From Actinomycetota bacterium (GTDB lineage: Bacteria; Actinomycetota; Thermoleophilia; Gaiellales; Gaiellaceae), in NCBI GenBank assembly GCA_003161615.1, contig PMOB01000019.1:209716-273715 (forward strand): a DNA stretch of 64,000 bases, read 5' to 3'. The position numbers and the translations under genes were made by a program. The number at the start of each line of letters is the position of its first letter. Position 1 is the stretch's first letter. Under the pieces are notes generated by a model that saw nothing but the letters and a program-made list of their open reading frames with translations, ran no database searches and was not told where the DNA came from. Below, piece by piece: positions 8,196-15,777 of this stretch.

Positions 8196-8578
8196 TCCGT
8201 CGATGGCAGCGCTGCGAAGAGGTCGACCGGGACACCGTCGGGGTCGGCGAGCTGCGCGTAGCGCTGGCCCCAGAACGCGTCCCACGGCTCCTTCTCGCCG
8301 TCGAACCCGGCGGACACGACGCGCGCGTAGAACTCGTCCACCTCCTCGGGGCTTCCGCACTCGAAGGCGAGAGCGAGCTGGTTGCCCGCGGCGCGCGTCC
8401 AGTCGGGCCGGAAGCTGCGGACGACGTCCTCGCTGTCGAGCATCAGACGGACGCCGTTCGACAGGGTCGCCTCGATGTGGCCGTTGCCCTCCGGGAACTC
8501 GATCCCGAGCAGGCCGTAGAACGCGACGGACTTGCGCATGTCGGCGCAGACGATCCCAATCGCGTTCAGATCCGGCAC
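8192..8578 (-). CDS. VOC (glyoxalase/bleomycin-resistance-like) family protein
   Basis: 128 residues, the normal length of a single VOC domain pair (beta-alpha-beta-beta-beta twice). It has NAIGIVCADMRKSVAFYGLLGI at the first module, a GVRLMLDSE strand, then the second module (QLALAFECGSPEEVDEFYARVVSAGF) ending DPDGVPVDLFAAL, where a metal-ligand Glu is usual but Asp/Leu occur. Substrate unknown. The GTG at 8578 puts the first strand at the N-terminus; upstream codons to 8653 lie in repeat-like intergenic DNA. Confidence 0.82.
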   Translation of the reverse strand: MPDLNAIGIVCADMRKSVAFYGLLGIEFPEGNGHIEATLSNGVRLMLDSEDVVRSFRPDWTRAAGNQLALAFECGSPEEVDEFYARVVSAGFDGEKEPWDAFWGQRYAQLADPDGVPVDLFAALPSTD

Positions 8579-8628
8579 AGACCGGACGCTAACCGTTAGC
8601 GCCCACCTGTGAAGGCTGCTCGGTTGCT

Positions 8629-8752
8629 GACGAGCGAAAAGCAAGCGAGGCAAGGACGCAGGAGCGCCGATAGCTGTGCCTATCGGCGCGACCGAGGACG
8701 CCGCAGCCGGCGGAGGGGCTTGCCGGAGCCGGCCGACGAGCGAAGCGAGGAG
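8629..8752. repeat. Repeat-rich intergenic segment with a 10-bp perfect hairpin
   Basis: Between the VOC gene and the aldo/keto reductase (8579-8817, 239 bp) there is no gene. It holds a perfect 10-bp stem (GCGCCGATAG, 8664-8673, with CTATCGGCGC, 8680-8689; loop CTGTGC). Two copies of a GACGAGCGAA...AGCGAGG motif flank it, near 8627-8650 and 8735-8752. GCTGAC/GGCTGCT-type inverted pieces lie near 8610-8630 and 8770-8780. It looks like a dispersed palindromic repeat; function unknown. Confidence 0.55.
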
Positions 8753-8804
8753 TAGCGAAGCTTTGCAGCCGTCAGCAGCCCAGCGTGCCTTTGCAGGCGG
8801 GCGC

Positions 8805-8810
8805 TATCGT
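8805..8810 (+). promoter_or_regulatory. -10-like element, leaderless start of aldo/keto reductase
   Basis: TATCGT followed by 7 nt and then the ATG at 8818. There is no Shine-Dalgarno site. It fits the leaderless pattern seen across the window. Confidence 0.5.
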
Positions 8811-8817
8811 CGATGCG

Positions 8818-9795
8818 ATGCGGAAGAGACAACTCGGCGCGAGCGACCTGATGGTCTCGGAGATCTGCCTCGGCTCGTGGCTGACGTACGGCGGCGCCGT
8901 CGAGCACGAGCGCGCCGAAGCGTGCGTCGCGAAGGCGTTCGAGCTCGGCATCGACTTCATCGACACCGCGAACGTCTACTCCGGCGGCGCGGCGGAGGAG
9001 TTCCTCGGCGAGGTCCTCGCGGATCGGCCGCGCGACTCGTACGTCCTCGCGACGAAGCTCTTCTTCCCCATGTCGGAGACCGACCGTGGCCTCTCGCGCG
9101 AGCAGGTCGCGAAGCAGATCGACGCCTCGCTGCGCCGGCTCCGCACCGACTACGTCGACCTCTACCAGTGCCACCGCTACGACTGGGACACGCCGCTCGA
9201 AGAGACGATGGAGGCGCTCACCGAGGTGGTACGCCAGGGGAAGGCGCGCTGGCTCGGCTTCAGCGAGTGGCCGGAGGAGCAGATCCGCGAGGCGCAGGCG
9301 ATGGCCGGGGTCGAGCACTTCGTCTCGAGCCAGCCGCAGTACTCGCTGATCTGGCGCGGGCCGGAACGCGACGTCATCCCGGCCTCCCGCGAGCTCGGCA
9401 TCTCGCAGATCGTCTGGTCGCCGCTCGGGCAAGGCATCCTCACCGGCAAGTACCTCCCCGGCCAGGCGCCGCCCTCCGACAGTCGCGCCGCGCACCAACG
9501 GATGAACTACTTCATGGACCGGGCCGAGGACGAGGCCCTGCTCGAGCGCGTCCAGCGTCTCAAGCCCGTGGCCGCGGGGCTCGGGCTGACGCTCGCGCAG
9601 CTTGCGCTGGCGTGGGTGCTGCGGGAGGAGAACGTCGCCTCGGCGATCGTCGGCGCGACGCGACCGGAACAGGTCTCCGACAACGCGGGCGCAGCGGACG
9701 TCTCCCTCGACGGCGAGACGCTCGCGCAGATCGACGAGATCATCGGTGACCGCGTCCTGTACGAGCCGCCGGCGTCTGTCGGCATGCGCGACTAG
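8818..9795 (+). CDS. Aldo/keto reductase
   Basis: A 325-residue NADPH-dependent (beta/alpha)8 oxidoreductase. Catalytic tetrad residues are visible: Asp and Tyr in FIDTANVYSGG, Lys in LATKLFF and His in YQCHRYDWDTP. The C-terminal cofactor segment SAIVGATRPEQV is present, and the WSPLGQGILTGKY strand is typical of the Kv-beta/YghZ-like AKR branch. Substrate unassigned, probably small aldehydes. The start at 8818 gives the canonical MRKRQLGASDLMVSEICLG N-terminus. Its stop codon overlaps the convergent pdxH stop. Confidence 0.9.
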   Translation: MRKRQLGASDLMVSEICLGSWLTYGGAVEHERAEACVAKAFELGIDFIDTANVYSGGAAEEFLGEVLADRPRDSYVLATKLFFPMSETDRGLSREQVAKQIDASLRRLRTDYVDLYQCHRYDWDTPLEETMEALTEVVRQGKARWLGFSEWPEEQIREAQAMAGVEHFVSSQPQYSLIWRGPERDVIPASRELGISQIVWSPLGQGILTGKYLPGQAPPSDSRAAHQRMNYFMDRAEDEALLERVQRLKPVAAGLGLTLAQLALAWVLREENVASAIVGATRPEQVSDNAGAADVSLDGETLAQIDEIIGDRVLYEPPASVGMRD

Positions 9796-10409
9796 GGGAA
9801 GAGCCGAGTCAGCGACCAGCCGTCCGCTCCGCGCTCGTAGCGGAAGCGGTCGTGGAGGCGGCTGTCTCGGTGCTGCCAGAACTCCCACGCGTCCGGTCGG
9901 ACGACGTAGCCGCCCCACGTCGGCGGCCGCGACACCGGCTCGCCGGCGAGATCGGCCTCCAGCTCGGCGAGACGCTCGTAGAGCACCGCCCGCGACTCGA
10001 GCGGCTCGCTCTGGCGCGAGGCGAGCGCACCGAGCTGGGCGTCGTGCGGCCGGGTGGCGAAGTAGGCGTCCGACTCCTCCTCCGGCAGCCGTTCGACGCT
10101 TCCCTCCACCCGCACCTGCCGGCCGAGTGGCGACCAGTGGAAGAGGAGCGCCGCGCGCGGATTCGCCTCGAGCTCCTGCCCCTTGCGCGACGTGTAGTGC
10201 GTATGGAAGACGAGGCCGCGCTCGCCGAATCCCTTCAGGAGCACCATCCGCACGGACGGCGAGCCGTCCGGCGCCGCCGTCGCGAGAGCCATCGCCTCCG
10301 CCGCCTCGACTACGGGGTCCGCCTCCGCGAACCAGCGCCGAAACTGCTCGAGAGGGTCCCGAGCGAGGTCGGCTCGCCGCAACCCCAACTCCGGCTCATT
10401 GGCCGGCAT
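9792..10409 (-). CDS. pdxH: Pyridoxamine 5'-phosphate oxidase
   Basis: A 205-residue FMN flavoprotein forming pyridoxal 5'-phosphate. The RxVLLKGFGERGLVFHTHYTSRKGQEL segment binds FMN phosphate. The C-terminal PNPOx dimerisation part (RPDAWEFWQHRDSRLHDRFRYER) argues for genuine PdxH rather than an F420-binding split-barrel relative. The ATG at 10409 has GGAGG just upstream and overlaps the response-regulator stop by 14 bp, so it is the last gene of the cof/two-component unit. Confidence 0.92.
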   Translation of the reverse strand: MPANEPELGLRRADLARDPLEQFRRWFAEADPVVEAAEAMALATAAPDGSPSVRMVLLKGFGERGLVFHTHYTSRKGQELEANPRAALLFHWSPLGRQVRVEGSVERLPEEESDAYFATRPHDAQLGALASRQSEPLESRAVLYERLAELEADLAGEPVSRPPTWGGYVVRPDAWEFWQHRDSRLHDRFRYERGADGWSLTRLFP

Positions 10410-11052
10410 CGTCCTCCGCGAGCAAGCCGCGCTCGATCGCGACGCGCACAAGCTCGGCGCGGGTCGTCAGCCCGAGCTTCTGCATGATCCGGGCGCGGTG
10501 CGTCTCGGCCGTCCGCACGGAGATGAACAGCTGCTTCGCGATCTCCTGGTTCGTGAAGCCGAGAGCGAGAAGGCGGAGAACTTCACGCTCGCGGTCCGAC
10601 AGCGGATCGGAGTCCTTCGCAGCTGCTGCCTTCACGTCGTGGGCGGCGAGTCGCGAGCCGAGCTGGTGGTCGACATAGTTGCCGCCGCCCGCGACCTCCC
10701 GGATCGCGGCGAGGAGCTCGTCGTCGGCCGCCTCCTTGAGCACGTAGCCGCTCGCACCCGCCGCGAACGCTTGCCGCACGTAGCTCGGGTCGTCCTGCAT
10801 CGAGAGGGCGAGCACTTTCACCTTGGGCGCCGCTTCCAAGATCTCCGGAATCGCGTCGAGGCCGCTTCCCCCCGGCATCACGACGTCGAGGAGGACAACG
10901 TCGGGCTTGTGGAGGCGGGCGAGCCGGATCGCGTCATGCGCCGTCCCGGCCTCGTCCTCCTCGACCTCTATGTCGTCCTCGGCCTCGAGCAGCCGGCGGA
11001 GGCCCGAGCGGACGAGTTGGTGGTCGTCGACGATCAGCAAGCGGATGCTCAC
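10396..11052 (-). CDS. NarL/FixJ-family response regulator
   Basis: 218 residues. The receiver domain (1-120) has acidic D9/D10, phospho-acceptor D56 (DVVLLDVVMPGGSG) and the switch Lys in GYVLKEA. The LuxR-type helix-turn-helix (about 150-205) has LSDREREVLRLLALGFTNQEIA and VRTAETHRARIMQKLGL. It is the cognate partner of the kinase upstream, with a 4-bp ATGA overlap. The target genes are unknown. An HPP-type kinase of the DosS class normally pairs with a DosR-like NarL-family regulator such as this. Confidence 0.93.
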   Translation of the reverse strand: MSIRLLIVDDHQLVRSGLRRLLEAEDDIEVEEDEAGTAHDAIRLARLHKPDVVLLDVVMPGGSGLDAIPEILEAAPKVKVLALSMQDDPSYVRQAFAAGASGYVLKEAADDELLAAIREVAGGGNYVDHQLGSRLAAHDVKAAAAKDSDPLSDREREVLRLLALGFTNQEIAKQLFISVRTAETHRARIMQKLGLTTRAELVRVAIERGLLAEDDAGQ

Positions 11053-12680
11053 AACGGCACCTCGGCGACGAAGGTCGTGCCGGCGCCCGGCCGCGACTCG
11101 AGCGCAACACGGCCGCCGAGCAGGCCGACCCGCTCCTGCATCCCGATCAACCCGATCCCGTCACCGTTCTCGCGCCCGGGTTCGAAGCCGATGCCGTCGT
11201 CTTCGACGACGATCGAGACCGAGTCCGGCTTACGGGTCAGGACGATGCTGACGCGGTTGGCCCGCGCGTGCTTGACGACGTTCGTGAGCGACTCCTGCAC
11301 GATTCGGTAGAGAGCGGTCTCGACCTCCGCCGGAAGTCTCACATCCCCTGGCAAGTTCGGAGCGAACTCGATCGAGATGCCCGTCTGCTCGGCGAAGTTC
11401 TCCGTCAGGCGCTCGAGCGCCGCAACGAGCCCGAAGTCGTCGAGCGCCGTCGGGCGCAGCTCGACGGCGAGCCGGCGAACGTCTTGGAGCGTCGAACGGA
11501 CGAGATCGCGCACCTCGGCGACAGTCGCGCGGAGTGTGTCCGTGTCCTTGACCTCCTCGAGCCCGCGGAGGCCCAGCAGGATCGAGGTGAGAGCCTGTCC
11601 CGTCTCGTCGTGCAGCTCACGCGCCAGCCGCCGCCGCTCGAGCTCCTGCGCGGTCACGACCCGCTGGAGCGCGTCGCGAGCGACGCGTTGCCGGAGCTCG
11701 ACCGCCACCGCCGCGCGCGCGGCGAAGATCTCCGCGAGCCGCAGGTCGGCGTCGGTGAAGCGAAGCTCCGATCCCTGCTTGTCGTGCGCGGCGACGACAC
11801 CGATCGCCTGGTTGCGGGCGAGCAGTGGCACGTAGAGCGCGCTGTGCGCTCCGAGCCGCCGAGCGGTCTCTTGCTCCACCTCCGGATCGTCGAGAACGGA
11901 GTCGACGCGCTCGCTGCGCTTCCGGCTGAGCACCCGCATCGACTTGGAGCGAGCGGACAGCTCGAGGCCCGCGTACTCCTCAGTACCCTCGCCCGACACC
12001 GCCACCATCCGCAGGCCTTCCCCCTGCGGCAGCGAGATCGCGACGAGGCGGGCGTCGATCAGCTCACGCAACCGGTCGGCTACGAGCTGGAGCAGCGTGT
12101 CGAGGTCGAACTCGGTGACGAGGATGTTCATCACCTCGTTGAGCGACTCGAGCTGCGCCGCCCAGCGGGTCGCCGTCTCGTAGAGGCGGGCGTTCTCGAT
12201 CGCGACCGCCGCCTGGGCTGCAAGCAGCTCGACGCTCGCCTCGTCTTCGGAGTCGAAGTCGGCGCCGCCCGCCTTCTCGGTGAGGTAGAGGTTGCCGTAG
12301 ACAACGCCGCGTAGCCGCACGGGAACGCCGAGGAACGTCTGCATCGGCGGGTGATTCGGCGGGAAGCCGACCGAGCGCGGGTCGTCGTGGAGGTCGTGCA
12401 GGCGGAGGATTTCCGGATCGTGGATGAGAGCGCCGAGAATGCCGCGGCCGCGAGGCGGCTCGCCGATCGCCTTGCGGGTCTCGGCGTCGATGCCGCTCGT
12501 GACGAAGCGCTCGAGATTGTCGCCGGTCGGGTCGAGCACGGCGAGCGCGGCGTAGCGCGCGCCGGTCAGCTCGGCAGCCGTCTCCGCGAGCTTCTGGAGG
12601 ACTGCATCGAGGGACAGCTCCGACGTGAGGGCGATCCCGGCCTGAACGAGAGCCCTCGTCCTGTCGACCGAGTTATCCAC
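11049..12680 (-). CDS. GAF-GAF sensor histidine kinase (DosS/DevS/NreB-like, HisKA_3)
   Basis: 543 residues, no transmembrane helix. GAF-1 spans about 15-165, GAF-2 about 185-330. The HisKA_3 phospho-acceptor His357 is in RELHDETGQAL, and the HATPase domain has ESLTNVVKHARAN and VEDDGIGF. GAF-1 has the PRSVGFPPNHPPMQTFLGVPVR then GNLYLTEKAGGADF run that I recognise from mycobacterial DosS/DevS, whose GAF-A binds haem. His110 lies in that run and is the candidate haem ligand, though this needs alignment. It is probably a cytosolic redox or gas sensor. It lies in the F420 operon, 4 bp after the 77-residue gene, with a GTG start preceded by AGG. Confidence 0.9.
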   Translation of the reverse strand: MDNSVDRTRALVQAGIALTSELSLDAVLQKLAETAAELTGARYAALAVLDPTGDNLERFVTSGIDAETRKAIGEPPRGRGILGALIHDPEILRLHDLHDDPRSVGFPPNHPPMQTFLGVPVRLRGVVYGNLYLTEKAGGADFDSEDEASVELLAAQAAVAIENARLYETATRWAAQLESLNEVMNILVTEFDLDTLLQLVADRLRELIDARLVAISLPQGEGLRMVAVSGEGTEEYAGLELSARSKSMRVLSRKRSERVDSVLDDPEVEQETARRLGAHSALYVPLLARNQAIGVVAAHDKQGSELRFTDADLRLAEIFAARAAVAVELRQRVARDALQRVVTAQELERRRLARELHDETGQALTSILLGLRGLEEVKDTDTLRATVAEVRDLVRSTLQDVRRLAVELRPTALDDFGLVAALERLTENFAEQTGISIEFAPNLPGDVRLPAEVETALYRIVQESLTNVVKHARANRVSIVLTRKPDSVSIVVEDDGIGFEPGRENGDGIGLIGMQERVGLLGGRVALESRPGAGTTFVAEVPL

Positions 12681-12684
12681 CTGC

Positions 12685-12918
12685 CTAGAGCCCGGCCCGC
12701 AGCTCCGCCGCGCGCAAGGTTCGCGAGCCGAGCTCCGAACCGGAGGGCACGACGTCGCGCACGACTCGCAGGACGAGCTCGGCCTCGTCGCTGAGCGGGC
12801 TGAGGATCTTGTTCCCCTTCAGGAGCGCGCGGCCGCGCGGAGCCGGATGGACTGCGAGGTCCCGCTCGGCGTAGCCCTTCTCCTGCAGTAGCGCATTCGC
12901 CTGCTCGATTGCCCCCAT
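12685..12918 (-). CDS. Small hypothetical protein in the F420 operon
   Basis: 77 residues, soluble, no family recognised. It begins with a helix (IEQANALLQEKGYAERDL), has a basic middle (HPAPRGRALLKGNKILSPLSDEAELVLRVVRDVV) and a short Leu/Ala/Arg tail. It is spaced 11 bp after cofE and 4 bp before the kinase gene, in the same direction, and this tight packing is the main reason to call it. The ATG at 12918 has no good Shine-Dalgarno site. Confidence 0.55.
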   Translation of the reverse strand: MGAIEQANALLQEKGYAERDLAVHPAPRGRALLKGNKILSPLSDEAELVLRVVRDVVPSGSELGSRTLRAAELRAGL

Positions 12919-12929
12919 TGCAGAGGGTT

Positions 12930-13661
12930 CTAGCGGAAGAGGTCGGTCTCTGGCGGGATTACGAGATCGGCGCCTTGCATGTCGCCGAGCACGTCGAGCC
13001 CGCGAATCACGGCGACGGGCACGCGGTCGAGCTTGCCGAAGACGAGCTGCGCGGCGCCGGCGATCTCGTCCCCGAGCGCCATTCGGGTGGCGTGGAGCTC
13101 GTAGCCGGCGGGATCGCGCTCCCCGTCGAGAATGCGCAGGACTTCGACGCCGGCGGCGCCGATCGCAACGTCCGTCGTGCCGGCACGCCAGGGGCGGCCG
13201 AACGAGTCGGTCACGATGACGCCGACGTTTGCGCCGGTCCGCTCGCGCAGCTCCTCGCGCAGCCGCGCGGCGGACGCGTCGGAGTCGAGCGGGAGAAGAA
13301 CGACCGTCTCCGGCTCGGGCGCGTTCGAGGCGTCGACGCCGGCCGAGCCGCAGACGAAGCCGTGCTTCGTCCGCGCGATGAGCAGCGGGGGACGGACGCG
13401 GACGAGCTCCGTGGACTCGTCGAGGATCACCTGGATGCGGCGCGGGTCGGCCAAGCCGGCGGCGAGCTCGACGGCCTGCTCCGACGGCTCGATGCCGGCG
13501 AGCGCGACGACGCGCCCCTCGACCTTGGAGACCGCCTTCTGCGCGACGACGACGACGTCGCCGTCCTCGAGCTCCGTGCGCTCGACGATGAGGCCTGCGA
13601 GGTCGTCTCCTTCGCGCAGCTCCGGAAGGCCCTCGACGGGAGTGACCGAGAAGCCGCTCAC
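12930..13661 (-). CDS. cofE: Coenzyme F420-0:L-glutamate ligase
   Basis: 243 residues. It adds gamma-linked glutamates to F420-0 using GTP and Mg/Mn. The VVVAQKAVSKVEGR segment, ILDESTELVRVRPPLLIARTKHGFVCGSAGVDASN and TDSFGRPWRAGTTDVAIG motifs are diagnostic of CofE/FbiB-N. It stops after the ligase domain, so the nitroreductase-like domain fused in mycobacterial FbiB, which reduces dehydro-F420-0, is absent here. It overlaps npdG by 4 bp. Confidence 0.94.
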   Translation of the reverse strand: MSGFSVTPVEGLPELREGDDLAGLIVERTELEDGDVVVVAQKAVSKVEGRVVALAGIEPSEQAVELAAGLADPRRIQVILDESTELVRVRPPLLIARTKHGFVCGSAGVDASNAPEPETVVLLPLDSDASAARLREELRERTGANVGVIVTDSFGRPWRAGTTDVAIGAAGVEVLRILDGERDPAGYELHATRMALGDEIAGAAQLVFGKLDRVPVAVIRGLDVLGDMQGADLVIPPETDLFR

Positions 13662-14260
13662 GCTTCGGGCAGGCCCGTGACCCGGATGCCGGCGTGCCCC
13701 TTGTAGCGCTTGTTCAGGCTGACGATCACGCCCGTGAGCCCCTCGAGGACCCGGGCGCGCACAAGCGGGCCGGCATCGAGCGCGCGCCCGGCGACGACCT
13801 TGGCGGCGAGCTCGAGCGCGAGCGCCTTCGCGTCGGCATCGTCGCCACAGACAAACGCGTCTTCGTCCGGCCGTCCGTGCGCGAGCTTCCCCGCGGCGAG
13901 CGACTGGAGGCCGGCGGCGACCGGCCCGCGCACGAGCTCCTGCGTTCGCTCCGCGAGCGAGCTGGGCTCGGTGGAGCGGAGATCGCTCGCGACGCTGAGC
14001 ACGGGCGTTTCGCCGATCGCCTCGGCGAGTGCGGCGGCGGTCTCGAGCGTCGCGCCTGCGTTCGTCGCGAGGACGACGAGCTCGACGCCGCGAACGGCGG
14101 CTTCGTTCGTCGCGCCGGCGGCCGCTCCGACTTCGTCGGCCTTCTCCTGCGCACGCTCTGCGTCACGGGAGCCGATCACGACCTCGTCGCCCGCCTCGAC
14201 GAGCCGCCGCGCGAGTGCGAGCCCGAAGTCGCCCGTCCCTCCGACGATGGCCACCTTCAC
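13658..14260 (-). CDS. npdG: NADPH:coenzyme F420 oxidoreductase
   Basis: 200 residues. It transfers hydride between NADP(H) and F420, linking the F420 pool to the NADPH pool. The dinucleotide-binding VAIVGGTGDFGLALARRL and SRDAERAQEK that recognises the NADP phosphate are at the N-terminus. The C-terminal part (ACGDDADAKALALEL-like and GLTGVIVSLNKRYKGHAGIRVTGL) matches F420-dependent NADP reductases. The start GTG at 14260 overlaps the cofD stop in GTGA. Genetic linkage to cofC, cofD and cofE supports the assignment. Confidence 0.92.
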   Translation of the reverse strand: MKVAIVGGTGDFGLALARRLVEAGDEVVIGSRDAERAQEKADEVGAAAGATNEAAVRGVELVVLATNAGATLETAAALAEAIGETPVLSVASDLRSTEPSSLAERTQELVRGPVAAGLQSLAAGKLAHGRPDEDAFVCGDDADAKALALELAAKVVAGRALDAGPLVRARVLEGLTGVIVSLNKRYKGHAGIRVTGLPEA

Positions 14261-15180
14261 GCGGGCACCGCTCCCAGCGCCACCTCGGCGAGACGGCGCC
14301 GGGCGTCGTCGTCGCTCATCAGCGTCCGCGTCACGATCGGCCGGACGTCGCCGAGACCGTCGAGATCGTCCGCATCCGCTTCGTCGACGACGAGCGCGTC
14401 GATCAATCCCTTGTAACAGGCTGCTACGTGGCGAGGTGAGGAGCCGCCGGCGAGGCGCCGCAGCATCCGGTCGGCCGGCCCCTTCACCGCCCGGCCGCCG
14501 ATGAGCGGGCTGACGGCGACGCACGGCACGCGCCGCGCGGCGAGCGCTTCGCGCAGCTCGCGCACGGCGAGGATCGGCCCGATCGAGACGTAGGGATTGC
14601 TCGGCGCAAGGAGGATCAGATCCGCCGCTGCTAGCGCCTCGAGCGTCCTGGGCGCCGGCCGGGCCGCGTCCTCGCCCTCGTAGCGAACGGCGTCGACCTC
14701 GTCGCGGTGGCCGCGGGCGACGAACCACTCCTGGAACGGAAACGTTCCCGCCGGAGTGTCCAGCCATGTGCGGAGCCGGTCGTCCGTTGCCGGCAGCAGG
14801 CGCGTCTCGACTCCGAGTGCCGCACCGAGCCGGACGGTCACGACCGAGAGCGGCTCGCCGTCGCGCAGCGCCTGGGTGCGGACGAGGTGGAGGCCGAGGT
14901 CGAGATCGCCGAGAGCGAACCATTCCTCGCCGCCGAGCTCACGCACTGTCTCGAGCGCGCGCCACGTCTCACCTCCGCGCCCCCAGCCGCGGCTCTCGTC
15001 GGCGAGGCCGGCGAGCGCGTAGAGGATCGAGTCGAGGTCTGGCGAGACGTGGAGGCCGAGCACCTCGACGTCGTCCCCGACGTTTCCGAGCACGGTCGTG
15101 GCGGCGGCGCCTGCGACTCCCACCACGCCGCGCACGAAGCGCGCCCCGCCGACGCCACCGGAAAAGACGGCGACGTTCAG
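14257..15180 (-). CDS. cofD: 2-phospho-L-lactate transferase (F420-0 synthesis)
   Basis: 307 residues. It joins the phospholactyl-type (or PEP-derived) guanylyl intermediate to Fo. The N-terminal VAVFSGGVGGARFVRGV loop, NVGDDVEVLGLHVSPDLDSILYALAGL and LAPSNPYVSIGPILAV are diagnostic of CofD/FbiA. No ATG, GTG or TTG is available: the only start compatible with the conserved N-terminus is a CTG at 15180 overlapping the cofC stop as CTGA. Translational coupling to cofC is therefore likely. Confidence 0.92.
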   Translation of the reverse strand: MNVAVFSGGVGGARFVRGVVGVAGAAATTVLGNVGDDVEVLGLHVSPDLDSILYALAGLADESRGWGRGGETWRALETVRELGGEEWFALGDLDLGLHLVRTQALRDGEPLSVVTVRLGAALGVETRLLPATDDRLRTWLDTPAGTFPFQEWFVARGHRDEVDAVRYEGEDAARPAPRTLEALAAADLILLAPSNPYVSIGPILAVRELREALAARRVPCVAVSPLIGGRAVKGPADRMLRRLAGGSSPRHVAACYKGLIDALVVDEADADDLDGLGDVRPIVTRTLMSDDDARRRLAEVALGAVPA

Positions 15181-15743
15181 ACGAGGCTCCCCTCGAGCTG
15201 CTCGAGCGCATTCCGCGTGCGCGGCCCGAGGCGGAGCTGCAGACGCGCGAGATCGTCCATCGTGTCGACGTCGTCCGCGAGGTTCGGCAGCACCACGGAG
15301 ACCGCGGCCGTGTGCGCGAGGAACCGCGCAGCGCTGCCCGAGCCGTAGAGGGGCGCGAAGTGCCCGGCGGAGGGGAGGCTCAGCGCATTCGTCGTCCCGT
15401 CGGCCGCAGCGATCAAAGCGGGCGTCGCTTCGGCGAGCGCGCGGAGATCGGACGGCGTCGCGCACGGAAGATCGGCGTTGACGACGAGCACGGGTCCGCG
15501 CACTCCGGCCAGCGCCGCCGCGACCGCAGCTCCCTGGCCTCCCCCTGGATCGGAGACGATCTCGACGCCCGGAAGCTCGACCAGCTCCTCGTCGGGCGTC
15601 ACCACGCGCGTCGGACCGACCTCGACGCACGCGGCGAGCACGTCGGCGAGCATCGCCACGGCGAGCGTGCCTCGCACCTCGGCCGACGCGTCCAGGCGCG
15701 TCTTTCCCTCGGCGCCCGCGAACGGGATGACCAGCGTCGGCAT
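15177..15743 (-). CDS. cofC: 2-phospho-L-lactate / PEP guanylyltransferase
   Basis: 188 residues. An NTP-transferase-fold enzyme that activates 2-phospholactate or phosphoenolpyruvate with GTP for the CofD step (FbiD in mycobacteria). VIPFAGAEGKTRL corresponds to the family signature P-x-K-x-x-x-x-K-T/S-R-L. The acidic metal site is in VLVVNADLPCAT, and PLYGSGSAARFL near the C-terminus is also typical. It is first in the minus-strand F420 unit and has CATAGT 7 nt before its ATG. Confidence 0.92.
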   Translation of the reverse strand: MPTLVIPFAGAEGKTRLDASAEVRGTLAVAMLADVLAACVEVGPTRVVTPDEELVELPGVEIVSDPGGGQGAAVAAALAGVRGPVLVVNADLPCATPSDLRALAEATPALIAAADGTTNALSLPSAGHFAPLYGSGSAARFLAHTAAVSVVLPNLADDVDTMDDLARLQLRLGPRTRNALEQLEGSLV

Positions 15744-15750
15744 GTGGGCA

Positions 15751-15756
15751 ACTATG
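15751..15756 (-). promoter_or_regulatory. -10-like element for the F420/two-component operon
   Basis: CATAGT on the minus strand, 7 nt before the cofC ATG, with the conserved A and final T of a -10 box. It would give a leaderless mRNA for cofC. Confidence 0.45.
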
Positions 15757-15765
15757 CACTCCCGG

Positions 15766-15771
15766 GATACT
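15766..15771 (+). promoter_or_regulatory. -10-like element for the 2-hydroxyacid dehydrogenase
   Basis: GATACT on the plus strand, 6 nt before the GTG at 15778, diverging from the cofC promoter 9 bp away. It supports the GTG over an in-frame ATG at 15754. Confidence 0.45.
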
Positions 15772-15777
15772 GCGACG

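Noticed and set aside
7623-8360. Longer methyltransferase start at 8360
   Set aside because: The extra 55 residues are Arg/Pro-rich and read across the VOC gene; the recognisable domain begins after 8195.
9792-10409. pdxH as an F420-dependent split-barrel oxidoreductase
   Set aside because: Tempting because of the cof operon, but the PNPOx C-terminal dimerisation segment and the FMN-binding RxVLLK motif point to true PdxH.
13658-14923. A 421-residue form of npdG
   Set aside because: The N-terminal half is an Arg/Ala-rich antisense-like translation through cofD; the F420:NADP oxidoreductase begins at the GTG at 14260.
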